DNA of 64,000 nt from Kuschelorhynchus macadamiae (taxonomy: Eukaryota; Arthropoda; Insecta; Coleoptera; Curculionidae): assembly GCA_030620095.1 (NCBI GenBank), contig JAUTXW010003832.1:310001-374000 (forward strand), read 5' to 3'. Both the position numbers and the translations under genes were made by a program. The first letter of the stretch is position 1. Each line of letters opens with the position of its first letter. Below are positions 49,861 to 62,823 of the stretch, one piece after another. A model generated the notes under the pieces. That model was not told the origin of the DNA. It worked only from the letters and a program-made list of their open reading frames with translations, and did no database searches.

Positions 49861-50219
49861 AAAATTGTACATGTACTTATAAGTCTTTTAAACGACTTAT
49901 GAATGAATTATAAGTCTTTTAAGTGAGGTATAAATGAATTAAAAATATTTTATTACATTTTAGGCTAATCTGAAAAGCTTAGTGGTATTTTAGATGATTT
50001 TGGTGATTATAAAGTCGTTAATACGACTTAGAGTGACTTTGAAGCTTTTTCGTGTATTTTAAATGAATTTTAAAGTCGTCAAGAATATTTTAGTTGACTT
50101 TTAGGTCTCTTTTCAAGGATAATTTGTAGAAATAACAATAGGCAAGCGTTTAAGTTTGATCACCGTATCTCTGATACAGCGTGTACCCTATTTTTGTGAT
50201 GTCTATGATAAGAGAGGAG

Positions 50220-51500
50220 TTTCTCAAACTCGTCCCTAGAGGGGTGAAAAGAGGTAGAATGTTATTCAACTATTTTTCAATAACTTTTCAACCAATTATC
50301 TAAAAATTGACTTTTGAATTTTTTGAAATTCCCACCTCAAGGGGGTGAAATAAAGTGATTTTATTATATAGTTTTTACAATATATCTTTAAATAAATGAA
50401 TTTTGAAAATAATTTCTTTGTCAATGGCTTTCAAAAATATATCCCTGAAAACTCGTTTCTGGATTTTTTTTAAATTCCACTCTTAAGTGGGTGAATTGTT
50501 TTTTTTTCACTCTCTAAAATATCACTGCAACTAAATGAGTCTTTCAAACACTACTTTCATCAACAGCTTTTAAAAATAATTATCTAAACTCTGAATTCTG
50601 ACTTTTTCGAAATTCCACTTGACGTAAAAATGAGGTATAAAGGGTATAGTTTTTTGTTACTTTTTTACAATTTCCCTTCACCTAAATACATTTTTTAAGA
50701 ATTATTTCTTTAAAATTAAAAAACGAATTTCTGGATTTTTTTGAGATACCACCTTTAAGAGGGTGAAAAGAGGTGAATTTGTTTTTTTTACAATATCCCT
50801 AACTAAATGAGTTTATAAAACAAGTCTTTTGTTAATAACTTTCAAAAATAATTATCTAAAAATTAGCTTCGAATTTTTTGAAATTTCACCCTTAAGGAGG
50901 AGAAATATGTCTTAACTTTACTACAATATCTCTATAGCTAAATAGGTATTTAAAACAATTCCTTCTCCCCAATAAATTTTTAAAATATTAAATGTTTCTG
51001 GAACTTCGTCTTCGAATCGATGGAGTGGGACCTGAGATAGGTCTTTTCTTTTTTTGCATTTTCTTTAAAATTATTTAGGTAGAATAATAATTGACCTGTA
51101 CTACATGAATCATTATTGTAACATTCTTTTTGTACGAAATTATGTAATAAATTATAATAAAAAACCGTGTTTTTATTTTTTTAACAAATTCTTTTCAAAT
51201 AAATGAGTTTTGAAACAATTCTTTCGTCAAGTTTTTGAAAATATTTATCAAAAAACAATTTTTGGAATTTTCGAAATGCGTTTTTAAGTTTTTTGCAATA
51301 ACCGTTCAACTAAATGAGATTTTTTTAAGATGATTCTTTCATCAACGGGTGTTATAAATAACAAGCTAAAAATCAATTTCTGGATGTTATTATTTTTTTA
51401 AATATCTCTTTGAGCTAAATAATGTTTTAACGTGATTCAGTTGTCAACAGCTTTGATTTCTAGACTGTTTGAAATTCCACCCTTAACAACGGGTGAAATA
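50220..51500. repeat. Degenerate tandem array, unit about 135-145 bp
   Basis: A landmark of the form TTCCACcCTTAAGgGGGTGAAA recurs at about 50333, 50477, 50615, 50748 and 50885 and again at 51474, with weaker versions between. Each unit also has CAATATCnCT...AAATGAGTTT and a TTTCnTCAACAGCTTT stretch. Units are strongly diverged. It lies within 49860-52560, whose two ends share TAAGTCTTTT words. Confidence 0.7.
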
Positions 51501-52437
51501 TGTTTTTCCTTTAATACAGCATTTGTTGATATGTATGTTTAAAATAGTCAACTATTATGAGATTTAAAGGTGATTTTATAGTGTGGCCAGAGTTGTTTAT
51601 TAGTAATTTTTATTACTGTAATTTGGCCAAGAACTTAATTCCTGTAAAATAGGCATAATAACGATTTTTCTCAAATTTTGTATGTTAACAATATACCATT
51701 ACTAGTTTTGCTCTAAAATTTTACATTCAGCTTTCAAAACTATAAATGACTCCTGCCTAGCCTAGCGTGAACCGATTGTTTAAAATATCAATATTTGTTT
51801 GTTTATTTACCTATCGCCAAAATTAAAGGTAGTTATTATTTGATAAATAAAAAAATCAATTTTCTTATGCCTCAAACTTAACGAGGAAAGGTTTCTTTTC
51901 TTAAGTGTCCGATGCAACTTGAAGAGGAAAACGATTTGCTACATTGTTGGTACGGTGACTTGTGTGGGGTTGTAAATTGTCTATTCCTTATTTTTATTTA
52001 CCTTGCTTCTGATATTTAAAGTAACCATTTAAATCGTATTTCACCACTTATTTTCACGAAAATCCGTTTTTGTACTCTGGAATAGTAATAGGTTTCCTTA
52101 CTGTCCTACATCAATCAGTATTTATTCACAAAAAAAATTTAAGAAGGCTTTATAAAACATTTTAATTTATATTTTAAAGCTTTTATGACTATTTGATGTT
52201 AACATTAAATCCAAAATGCTTTAAGATAGCTGTTGCGAGCAAACTGTTTAATAAAGGGATTTAATGGCAACAATACAGTTTTCATATAAAACTTATTTGA
52301 CATAAATGCTTAACAGTTTTGTGGTTTGGTTTTATATGCGTGAGCGTTAAAACTCTTGCATTGGATCAATGGCTCTTGTAGTATTTTTGACTCATATTTA
52401 AGACACTTATAAAGTTACCGATTCTTGGTGACTTTTA

Positions 52438-52525
52438 ATTCTTTTGGGGGACTTTTAAGTCTTTTGAGGGACTTTTAAGTCTTTTGAGGGACTTTTAAGT
52501 CTTTTAGGTGACTTCTAAATAAATT
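52438..52525. repeat. 20-bp minisatellite, about four units
   Basis: ACTTTTAAGTCTTTTGAGGG is repeated with two nearly exact units and variants at each side (GGGGG and AGGTG endings). Related TTATAAGTCTTTTAA words occur at 49880-49930, 2.5 kb away, on the far side of the tandem array. Confidence 0.85.
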
Positions 52526-52559
52526 TTAAGTCATCTCAGTTATTCCTATTGTAATTTAT

Positions 52560-53798
52560 TGTTTCATGCAAAATATAAAGTTTTATATTAATTCAAAACA
52601 CTCGTTTCTATAGGATCCTATTGAAGCGTTTTAGCTCATAAGTAACTACGTACAAAGCAATACATTTTCCTTAGAACTAAGTGAAACACCGTGAAATTCG
52701 ATTCGGGAAAACTTGAAAATTATTCCAAGAAGCGCCTACAAAATCAATTTTCTTAAAGTTACGCTTCGTAGAAAATAATTCATATGCAACCTTCTCTCAA
52801 CGAGGCTTGAATTTTCTAGTGCCGGGAAGTTAATTTAAATTTCGTATAGTAAGGAATTTGTAAGTAGTCCTAAGAATATTTTATCCGTCTATTACTTAGT
52901 AAACGAAGCAAAGTAAATTGCGTTAAGAACAGTGTAATTAAATTTTGAGACATTTTTTTAAAGGTTAATTTTATATTGTTTTTTTTTGTAGTTAATACTT
53001 GTTATGTTGCCGCTTTACTGGACTTAAGTAATAAATGTAGTTTTAAGTTAACGTGAGTAGTTTTCTCTGTATTCTGTAATAAAAGAGCTCTTTCTTTATC
53101 AAATTCTTGTAACACTCTAATTTTGTTATATAGTTTAATTTTTAAGTTTAACATTTATAATGTACTTTTTTAGTGCTGATTTTCAATGGTTGATATGTGC
53201 ACTTTATTTAAATTATATATTGATTTTATAGTTTAGTTAGATTACCTATATCTCAAGCGAAGATTTCATTTGTTATACCGGATTATATTATAATGATTAA
53301 TCGGTATGTTTAGCGCCACCTATTATCAACAACTATCAGTATTCTAAAGTAGTATAACTAAAGTAGTTCGCCACCCCGTTCTAAAGAAACGTTTTACTGC
53401 AAGTTCGAAAGTTGTTACATGGATGGCGATGCCTATATCCATACAATATCATTCATCAATTAAAATTATAATTATTTAAAAAACGAAAACCCAAATAACA
53501 TCTAAAGATATTTATTTCTTAATATTACAGAGTAAATAAGAATTTAATTCTAGCAATCTTGAAAACCTGTTTTGCCTCCTTTATGCAAGTTTTGGCCTTT
53601 CGATAATCTTGTCAGGACCCTACAATTTCGACTTCAAACCTCTGTTTTTGGGTCCAGACATATCTTTTCTGTTGCTGTAAATAATAAAATACTGGCATTA
53701 ACGCACCTAATTTTTTTTTGCATGTAAGGTCGATATTTATATTAATATTCATATGTACGAATTTATGTTTATGAAGCACGGTTACTTTGATAAATAAG

Positions 53799-53861
<63 letters not shown>

Positions 53862-54000
53862 TTTAGGCCAATACATTATTGGTTTTACTTTTTTCAAATT
53901 TACACTATTTTAATTGTATCCTTTTGGCCCTGGATATCTAACACATAAGGGCAATATTAGTACAAATTCTTTCAGTTATTCGATACTTTATCATAGATAA
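52560..54000. other. No gene recognised; (TA)n tract at 53803-53857
   Basis: A+T-rich DNA with one (TA)n microsatellite of about 55 bp. No coding motif seen. Confidence 0.5.
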
Positions 54001-54014
54001 ATGGCTAAAAACCG

Positions 54015-54708
54015 ATAGTCTAAAGAGAAAAACAAGACGATAATAATGTAGACGACATCATAAATGAAGACAGTCTGGTTAGTACATGTACTGCTACTAG
54101 TAACGAACCTTCAACGTCGAATTTTATTGAGAATGACAATAAAAAAAGCAAAGTTTTCTAGTCCTGAATATATGTGTTACGGATTTACGTGTGTGGGTGA
54201 TTCTAGTGCTCTGAGTGGCCAGTGTGTTATTTGTTACAAAACTTTCAATAACAGTTCTTTAGCCTCAGCGAAACTGTTTAGACACTTGCAAACAAATCAT
54301 AATGAGTACAAAGACAAGTCTGTCGAAAGGTTCGCAGAAATGAATAATAGTAAAAAAACTGTCCTCTCTGGTGGGAAGTGGTAATAATGAAAAGGCATGG
54401 AAAGCGTCATTTCTGGTGAGTTACCGAATAGCTAAGGCTGAAAAAGCGCATACTACACAGCTGAAACTGTTATAAAACCGTGCATAGTAGACGTCGTTGA
54501 AACTATGCTTGGTGATAAGTTTAGTGATACTATGAAGATACTGCCACTTTCAAACGATACTGTTTGCAGGAGAATCCACGAAATAAGTATGAAAATAGAA
54601 AATTAACTCATCCGACGAATTAAAACAAGTGGTTACTATGCTTTGCAACTAGACGAAACAACCGATGTTGCCGGTTTTGCAATACTTCTTGTAAAAGTTC
54701 GATAACTT
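54015..54708 (+). pseudogene. hAT-type transposase, 5' part (BED zinc finger), split by element H
   Basis: The block 54140-54330 has CYGFTCVGDSSALSGQCVIC followed by HLQTNH, a BED-type zinc finger with the Cys-x2-Cys and His-x4-His pairs. It is of the kind found in ZBED5/SCAND3-like hAT proteins. After frameshifts, 54395-54700 reads ASFLVSYRIAKAEKAHT, ETMLGDKFSDTMKILPLSND and YALQLDETTDVAGFAILLVKVR; the Asp of LDETTD is the first catalytic residue. At 54709 the coding sequence stops abruptly and continues at 57747. Confidence 0.85.
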
Positions 54709-57700
54709 AACTTATTGCATTCGATATCTGGCTTCAGATTTACGATCGATCAATAATTTTGGGAAATATCGGCAAATTTGACATCTGTCAAAATGTGACA
54801 TTATTCGAACACATTTTTAAGACAAATAAGATGGCGTATATGACACGTCTTCATTGCTTTTTGTTAACCCGCAACCCGCCTCAACTTTCATTTTTCTTAT
54901 GACCGCCATATTGGATTTTTCGATTTTTGGAAAAAGCCTAAAATTTCCAGTCTAGTGATATCTCACAAGTGCATTAAAAATTTTAGTATCCTCAAAATAT
55001 CACACTTCGTAAATTAGGTTTCAATGTTTTTAAAGGAAGCCATGATTTATTTGTCACAAAATTACATTAATAAGTAAGTAATGTATTGAACGCATTGAAT
55101 TTTCAATACAAAGTGAACGTAAATAACGACTTAAAAAATCTAAATAAGCTTTAACTACTTTGTAAGTGGGTGACATTAATTTACAAATCTGCAAAATGAC
55201 GTCCATTTGCATCGAGACATTTTTGACAATTGGTGACTGTTTTTCGTACAACCCTGGTAAGTGTATTTCGGTTAATATTTCTAAATGTGTCCAGAACTCT
55301 TTGTCTCAGGATTTCTATGGTCGTGGGGTATCAAATTCATAGATTTCATTCTTTGTGTGACCCCAGAGGTAGAAATCCAAGGGCGACAGGTCAGGGGACC
55401 TAGGAGGCCAAGATATTGGACCATTTAAAGAAAATATTCTTTCGTCAAACTGCTCTCTTAAGAAGTTCCTAACTTGAATGGTATTGTGAGCCGGACATCC
55501 GTCTTGTTGAAACCAAGTTCTTCTTAATTCATCTTCCGTTAGAATAGCTCGTAAGGCTGGTACAACCTGGTTTCACAAAAGCTCCAGGTAACTCTGCCCG
55601 TTTAGGTCGTAGTCAAACAAAAATGGTCCAATAAGTCGATTTCCTGAGCTTATTAATAATTTATAAATAGGTGGTCAACAGTCAAGGGCGGCAGAGTCGG
55701 CCTGGTGGTACTAGAAACTATAAATTATAAAGGGAAAATTATCTTTATTAAAAAGTAAATATTTTCTTTCCAAAAATAATTATCGAAACATCCCGTAATA
55801 AATGAGCTTGTATACAATTGAATCCTATTCAGCTTTATAATGAAAAAGAAAAACATATTTGGTTATCGGGAAGTAATAGCCGTAATAAATTATTTTGTTG
55901 GTATAGCATATTAATTTCGGAAATACTAAATCAATTTATTTTAGTGATATAATAATCTTAAAGTACACCGTGCCTTAATAAAACATAACATATCAAAAGA
56001 ACAAACCCCTCGCGCTTTAAAATTCAAATTATTCGGAAATACAGCTGAACGCCTTTCTATAAATCATAATGAAAATCGAAAAATAATTCGACATTTGGTT
56101 AATATGGTATTTTTTTCATAACGCAAGTACTAGGCTTCCCGGGTAATAATAAATCATTAAATTCAGACAATCAAAATAATTTTAGAGAATTAGCTAAATC
56201 TGCAGAAAATTTAGATAAAGTGTTAATAAATGTATAGAACCCGATTCTATTTTTATAGGTTCTTCCAAACTACAATACAAAATGATTGAATAAAAATTTA
56301 ATACAATATCAAAAAAGTAAGTTGACTGACTAGAGTAGAACGTTTTACTTTTTTTTATTATATAATTATACTATTTTAGTATCATTAAAGAACTAAACGA
56401 AAAAAAAAGATTATTATTTGACCATTATTTGGTGCCCATTTAAAAAAGATTGGTTAGATTAACTTAGCAATGATTCCACCCCAAACGTTACTTCCAAATC
56501 TGATCTGTAGACATCTCTCTGCCACTTCGTGAGGATTTTGCACAGCCCAATGATGACGGTTGTGTCTATTAAAGACTCCACAATTCGTGAACCTGCTCTC
56601 ATCGGACAACAAGACATGATTTACAAAATCAGGATTTTCATTACATCTCCTAGTATACCACTCACAGAAATGTAGTCGTCTTGGAAAATCAGTTTCCTTA
56701 AGTCCTTGTACTATTATGGGTTTGTATGGATGGTACTTATTCTTTTTTAAAACTCTCTGTACTGTTAATTTTGGCATATTAGTTTTTTTAGTTTATTCTA
56801 CAGTTCTTACCGATGCACTAGGGTTTTCGTTACTAGCTTGTAAAATGTTTCTGTCTCGATTTTCATTGGTATTATTGTATCCGCTTCTAGGTTGTTCGAA
56901 GGCACCATGGTTAATTAAAATAACTACGATTTTCCTAAATTGGGTTTTATGAGGCTGCCGTCATTCGGGGTACATCTCCAAATACCTTGCTGAGGTAACG
57001 TCGGCGTTTCTGTATGATTGAAAATACAGAGCTAACATGTGAACCTTTTCTTCATTTGAATACGGAATGCCGGCCATTTTCTATAGGTTTTGACAATTTA
57101 TGTGTCAGATTTATGATTTTATTGGGATAAAAGCGTACCTACTACTTATTAAAACACAGCTTTGATACTTTCAACTATTTAACTTAACGTCAAAGTCAAA
57201 ATCCAATTTTGTTACAGATAAATCATGGCCTCCTTAGAAAAGCATTGAGAACTAACATTACTTTAAATCATGGCCTCCTTAGAAAAACCTGAAACTTAAC
57301 TTTACGAAGTGTAATATTTCGATGTTACTAAAATTTTTAATGCACTTGTGAACTATCACTAGACTGGATATTTTAGGCTCTTTCCAAAAATCGAAAAATC
57401 CAATATAGCGGCCATAAGAAAAATGAAAGTTGAGGCGGGTTGCGGGTTAACAAAAAACAATGAAGAAGTGTCGTATACGCCATCTTATTTGTCTTAAAAA
57501 TGTGTCCCAATAATATCACATTTTGGCAGCTGTAAAATGTACCGTTCTGGATATACTGGCCAACAACGAAATCCGCCATTCTCGGTTTTTCCCCGATATT
57601 TCTAAAAACAATTGATCGATCGTAAATCTGAAGCCGGATATCGAATGCAATAAGTTTCCTCTAAAACCTTCCCTACTTAACCTTTGCTGGAGGTATAATA

Positions 57701-57744
57701 GGAGCCGAGATCCCTGTACAGAGAAGCGAATCTGGAACACACTG
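54709..57744 (-). mobile_element. Element H: mariner/Tc1-superfamily transposon inside the hAT gene
   Basis: The right arm ends with the inverse of CAGTGTGTTCCAGATTCGC before a TA at 57745-57746. Arms match in inverted orientation: left about 54709-55045, right about 57233-57660. Landmarks include GATCGATC, AACCCGCAACCCGCCTCAAC, CCAAAAATCGAAAAATCC and the TCATGGC block. The left arm lacks about 95 terminal bases. The hAT reading resumes directly after the right end. The transposase is inside on the minus strand. The right arm also has a 45-bp tandem duplication near 57221-57287. Confidence 0.82.
55181..57077 (-). pseudogene. Element H transposase (DUF4817-type, damaged, with an 824-bp intron-position insert)
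   Basis: From ATG at 57077 on the minus strand: MAGIPYSNEEKVHMLALYFQ, then SYRNADVTSARYLEMYPE and a stop where Asp/Arg is expected. Then comes a second helix-turn-helix (SASVRTVE, TVQRVLKKNKYHPYKP). The core has LLSDESRFTNCGVFNRHNRH (first Asp, near 56610). After the break at 56467-55644 come NRLIGPFLF, WFQQDGCPAHN (near 55505) and PPRSPDLSPLDFYLWG (near 55400). The stop is at 55181-55183. The break sits at the same codon and phase as the 56-bp intron of element C. Here the donor reads CTAAGT instead of GTAAGT, the acceptor CTCAG is present, and 824 bp separate them. Frameshifts in the C-terminal part also occur. Confidence 0.8.
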
Positions 57745-57746
57745 TA

Positions 57747-58160
57747 TACATAACAACAGTGTTGAAGAAGAGATGTTGTTGTGTAAACCTTTAAAAACTC
57801 GTACAACAGGTGAGGATATTTTCAACTTAGTCAACTTCTACATCAACGATTTACTGGACGTGTTAAAAAGATCGTGCCTGATCTCGAAAGTAGTCATTGC
57901 GTCATTCACAGACATGCATTAGCAGTGAAACGAATACCTCCAAATCTTAAAACCACGTTGAATGAAGCAGTGAAAATAGTGAACTTTATCAAGTCTAAAC
58001 CTACTAATTCAAGACTTTTTACTCTTCTCTGTGAAGAAATGGGAAGTCAATTCACTACTCTCTTGCTCCACATCCAGGTGCGGTGTTTATCTCGCGGGAA
58101 AATCTTGATGCGATTGTTCACCTTGAAAAATGAAGTCATGGTGTTTCCTAATAACTCTTC
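57747..58160 (+). pseudogene. hAT-type transposase, 3' part, after element H
   Basis: The peptide resumes with EEEMLLCKPLKTRTTGEDIF, NLVNFYI, then a short deletion and frame change where the second catalytic Asp (TDG-like box) should be. It continues with GRVKKIVPDLESSHCVIHRH, NEAVKIVNFIKSKP, RLFTLLCEEMGSQFTTLLLH and QVRCLSRGKILMRLF. These are the HCxxHR and LLxHxxVRWLSRG boxes of hAT transposases, with the usual Trp replaced by Cys. The C-terminal dimerisation part is missing; similarity stops near 58160. Confidence 0.85.
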
Positions 58161-58755
58161 TTTTGAACTATCATTAGTATTTTTAGTGGTGATTTCTACA
58201 GATCTAACCATTAAATCCTACTTAAAGCAGAGGGTCACGAAAAATATATTTTGGTAATTTTTTCGCCAAGTTTTAATTTAATTATTTGTTTAAATTTGTA
58301 TTTGAATTAGGTTACATCGAAATAAAACAAGTGGCTTGCTCTTATAAGTATGTTCTCCTTAAAAATTGCACGCAGGTCGTCATTACAATTTTACATAAAA
58401 TTTTTTATAAAAAAAGTAGGACCGATTTAAAAAAAAAGCATTAAAAAGTAAAAAATAATATTTTATTCCACATTGAAAATGTATATTTATGAAACCGGCT
58501 TCCAGCTAATTCTTAATTAATGAAACAACCCCTGCAGCACATATTTATTGGTCCAATATTGGCTACTTTATATGGGACCAAGAAAGTTTTCGTCAGATTA
58601 TTTAAATATTATCCCATTATTGTAAGCCAGTATTGGCATACTGTTTAGAACCAATGTTGTTCCACAATATACCTCCAATATATGAAATTTATCTGGGTCC
58701 AATAATAAGAACTGATCCTGGACCAATACTGACTCTCAACCTGTCTTTTTTTTAT

Positions 58756-58759
<4 letters not shown>
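58161..58759. other. No gene recognised
   Basis: Includes a short stretch 58530-58740 with repeated CCAATATTGG-like words. No coding motif. Confidence 0.4.

Positions 58760-58818
<59 letters not shown>
58760..58818. repeat. (TA)n microsatellite, tract 4
   Basis: About 59 bp of TA units. A second tract (58920-58982) follows after 101 bp of non-repeat DNA; the pair may be one older tract split by an insertion. Confidence 0.95.
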
Positions 58819-58822
<4 letters not shown>

Positions 58823-58917
58823 TTTGCCGATCTCTAAAACTTGCCAATTAATTCAGCGAACCAAATACCCAAGAAAATTCCATAAGAATATAGTTAAAGG
58901 TTCCAGAAACGTATATT

Positions 58918-58919
<2 letters not shown>

Positions 58920-58982
<63 letters not shown>
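58920..58982. repeat. (TA)n microsatellite, tract 5
   Basis: About 62 bp of TA units bordering the MITE at 58984-59218, which used the TA as target. Confidence 0.95.
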
Positions 58983-58983
<1 letters not shown>

Positions 58984-58985
<2 letters not shown>

Positions 58986-59218
58986 CCCTTTATTGTATTA
59001 GAGCTCGATTGTTAAATTGTTATAATGTAATTAATATGTCTGTTGTCCCAAAAAACGGTTTTTTTTTACAAAAAAAAACTGAGAGGGTAGGTATAAAAAA
59101 AAGTTTAATGTTTGAAAATGTGTTTACAATTTATTGTAAAAATAAGTTTTTTGGCCACCGGACACACATATATACATTATATTAATTTAACAATCGAGCT
59201 CTATTACAATAAAGAGCC
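58984..59218. mobile_element. 235-bp MITE with inverted repeats of about 54 bp
   Basis: The left end GGCCCTTTATTGTATTAG and right inverse GGCTCTTTATTGTAATAG continue through AGCTCGATTGTTAAATT on both arms. TA is present on each side (58982-58983 and 59219-59220). No coding capacity. The TA duplication fits mariner/Tc1-type mobilisation. Confidence 0.85.
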
Positions 59219-59220
59219 TA

Positions 59221-62200
59221 GCACTAGGTCATTTCAAAAATTCAATCAGATTTTTTTTAGTAGTACCATGCAATTGACTTTAATACCAAATGTACTCCTA
59301 AGAGAGAGTTCTAAGTAAAATGCGTTATTTAATTTTTCGGTTTTATAATCAATAACAAAAATCAACAAAATATGAAAATGAGATTCCATCAGTTACTAGA
59401 CTGTTGAACTGCGAGATCGTTTTCTACTAATTCTTCTTCCTCTCGCTAGGGGCCTAATGGTGTATTTGGCATATTGCGCGAATTTTGCGCCCTCTATCAC
59501 AGTCCTTTGCTCCTGCTAAAAGAACGAAACTGTCTTTTTATATCTTTATCGCAACATCATCTTTGAATCATCTTCGCACTGCCCCTTAAATAGATGAAAT
59601 CAAATAAATCTAACAACAAAACAGTCAGCTGAGTCTCTTTAAAGTATTAAAAAATTGAAGATCGTTTTAAAACGAATAACTTTTATATAAAACTTATTTC
59701 CATATAATTTATGTCGGAGATAATAAGGTATACCTAGGCCCCTCGTAAATAGGCCACCCTGTAGGGTTTGGACTCAAAGGAGACGGCAGGTTTCGTTCGT
59801 TCGGCCCTCTGTCAAATGTTTTAAATTTTAATATATTTTACGAGACTTTCGATACATTAGAAAAGTATCTAGAAGAAAAAATTCGATATAAATCGAAATA
59901 TTTACCCCCATAACTGTTTTTTTTTATGAACACCAAAATAAATTTCTAATTGGCATTTGAATGTCCAAGAGCCTATAAAACGATATATTACTCGATTGTT
60001 TAAACACTTTTTTACTTTCGCCCCCCTCCCCTTTTAACCCTTACTCCTTATTTTCCACCAAAATAACAAACAGTTTTTATAATTCAAATCTGCATACCCA
60101 AAACCCATTAAAAGACAACATTAATTAACGAATTAATTATTAATGCAAAATTGTTATTTTTTACCAATTAATCTCCCATTTCACCCCTTTCTCCTTAACA
60201 TATTTCTAATATACCCAGCAGAGTTTGAACTTTGGCGCAATTATAAAAAATTCTTCTTTTGACATGAACTAAAACATAGATATCAATTTTCAGAAATGTT
60301 GACAAAGGGTCAAATTACATTGAGAACCTGCCATATGCTTTAAATTGGAATAAAGGGTAAACCTGAATTTTATATTGGGCCAAACAGGGTATAATATTGG
60401 GTATACTAATTATCCAAATCAATTCTATAGCAAAAATAAATCCTGTACTTAATGTGAGTTTAATAAAATGACTTAAAAAAACTTCTAGTTTTATACAAAT
60501 TGTTTATAACTGAAGGAGTCACTAACTGATTTAAAGCTTAAAAACTTAAGTCATTAACGAATCCGGGGTGCGATTTTGCACTTATCATTTCGTTAGTTAA
60601 CGAAAATTTTCTCCGTTCGGAGAGCTGTTCGGCATGACAATCGGATTTTCCGATCCTGGTTCGTTAAACAACAACCTACTACTAAAGCCGCCATTTTTCG
60701 AATCTCTCAGTTCTTGAGTTTTTGATAATATCTAAATTTACTGCCTTGGAGTTTCATTTCGTAAGATAAAAAGTAACTTTGATTATTTGAAAGCTAAGCC
60801 ATGATATATTAGCATATGCATCATACCGTAAATATTCAAAAGATGCCAAAATATTCAAGAAAATCATGAAAACATGGTACTTCCAACTAGGCAGCGGAGA
60901 TACGAATCCTTCAAATTAAACAAGGTAAGCTAATCTGTTTAAAAATCATTATCTATGTCATATTATTACGAAACCTGTATATTTTAATTATTAATGAATC
61001 ATTATTTTTAATTCAGTGAATTCTTCTTTCTTGATCATCTTGTTAGAAGTACGGGAAAACATAAAACGCTATCCTCAAAATCTACTTATTTTGAAGAAAT
61101 ATTTAACAAAGTTGTGAATATTCTGTTTAAATATTAATTACATTATGTGCTATATGGTGCAAAATTCTATATTACGTATTTTATTTTTAAAAGAAAAGGG
61201 ACCTATGTTAATATGTATTCCATCTATTCTAATCCAGCACCGCGGCTGTCATGCAACCACATAAACATCATTTATACGCCTTTGAAACGGGTGCGCCTTC
61301 TACAGAAAAATAATATAATAATATATAGGCGAAATGCGTTCCTCGGGAGAACAAAGCGTTTTAAACTTAGACTAAGAATAAAAATCTTACTCTAGGTTGT
61401 AATTGCCCGTTGGGACTGGGGAATGGCCCTCCCTATTTTAAGAATAGGCAGTATTTTATTTATTTTGGTCTCTCGTAACCTAACCTAACTTCTTTAGTTC
61501 ACAGATATACAGTAAACAAGTCGAACAGCTGATGGATCACTTGCTGAAACATAACAGTGGTTTAATAATGGTGTATTTAAGTATTGCAAAATTGAACATA
61601 AATACCACTAACTAGGAACCAATCTAAGAATAATATTTTCTATTGATGGAAAGACTAAAGAAGCAATAAGGGCAGTTGAATCTAGATTATCATAATACTG
61701 TTACAGGTAGGCATGAATTTGTATATTTTTAAGCAAATAGAATGTACTTGCTAAAATTATATTTTATTGTCTATGTCGAGGTCTATGTATAACTTGTAAA
61801 CAAAAGTATTCCTTAACAGGTATTATCAAAGAAAATTTATAGTGGAAGCTATTATTTTCTTTGGTATTATATATTTTCACTGTTGAGGGCGAAATGAAAT
61901 AATCTTTGTTTTTCTTTAAAAGAACTATAGTTGGAATTATATAATGTTATAATTATTAGAGTAGGGAAATAATTAGTTATATTTTATTACACAGTATGTG
62001 GTGTATGGTACATTTATTGATTATAACAATATTTTTACTTTTTTGCAGAATATGACCCTAAAAAGAAGGGAATGATACAAGAAATGATGTCAAGTATTTG
62101 ATACAGTATTTTCATTTACCTTTTACATACTTAGTCAATATAAGGAAGAACAATCACCGAAGCACAATTACAAATTCCTCGATAAGCTGTTTTGTTGATT

Positions 62201-62823
62201 CAAATTTGAACTCGACCATTTTGATTGTAGCAGATATATACCTGTGTAAGTATTAATTGTGATTAATTTTTTTATAAAGAAACTTACTATAATATTAGAC
62301 TTAAACAGACTAGGCTAGTATAATTCATAAGCTTATGTTTAGCAAAGTCTACTGCAAAACATAACTATGAGTTCGTTATTATAACAAATTACCAGTTTAC
62401 AGTATCAAACAGAATTTAACACTTGAAACCTTGTTTAATTTGACTAATTGTTTTTGTACTGATATTCTGTCGGAAAACAGCAGCAAGATAATGCATAGCA
62501 ACTCAACTGATGAATGGTGCACTTTTTTTTTAATTATGTCATCCATTAAACTTTGTGCTAGACATTTCATTATGTTTTATATGTTTGTCTAATTTCTTAC
62601 AGTGTGATACAAATATGTTTGAAGTGTTTGTTTTTCCTTGGGTTTTGCTAATTGCAATTTTTAATGTGTATTTTTAAATAAATCTTTTGTTCAAATCTAT
62701 GAATCGCTTTTGAAGTTTCACATCACAATGAAAATATTCTATTTAAAAAAATAACTATTATATGACTTAATAAGTTCATTCCGTTTAATAGAATTTATTT
62801 GTTTATTCCTATGTAAAATTGTA
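59221..62823. other. No gene recognised
   Basis: A+T-rich DNA with pyrimidine-rich patches (60020-60050, 60170-60200). A possible mariner-type end (CCACCCTGTAGGGTTTGG) is at about 59754-59771. Frames up to 82 codons (61147-61395) have no family motif. A 12-bp hairpin (CTCCGTTCGGAG) lies near 60612. Confidence 0.5.
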
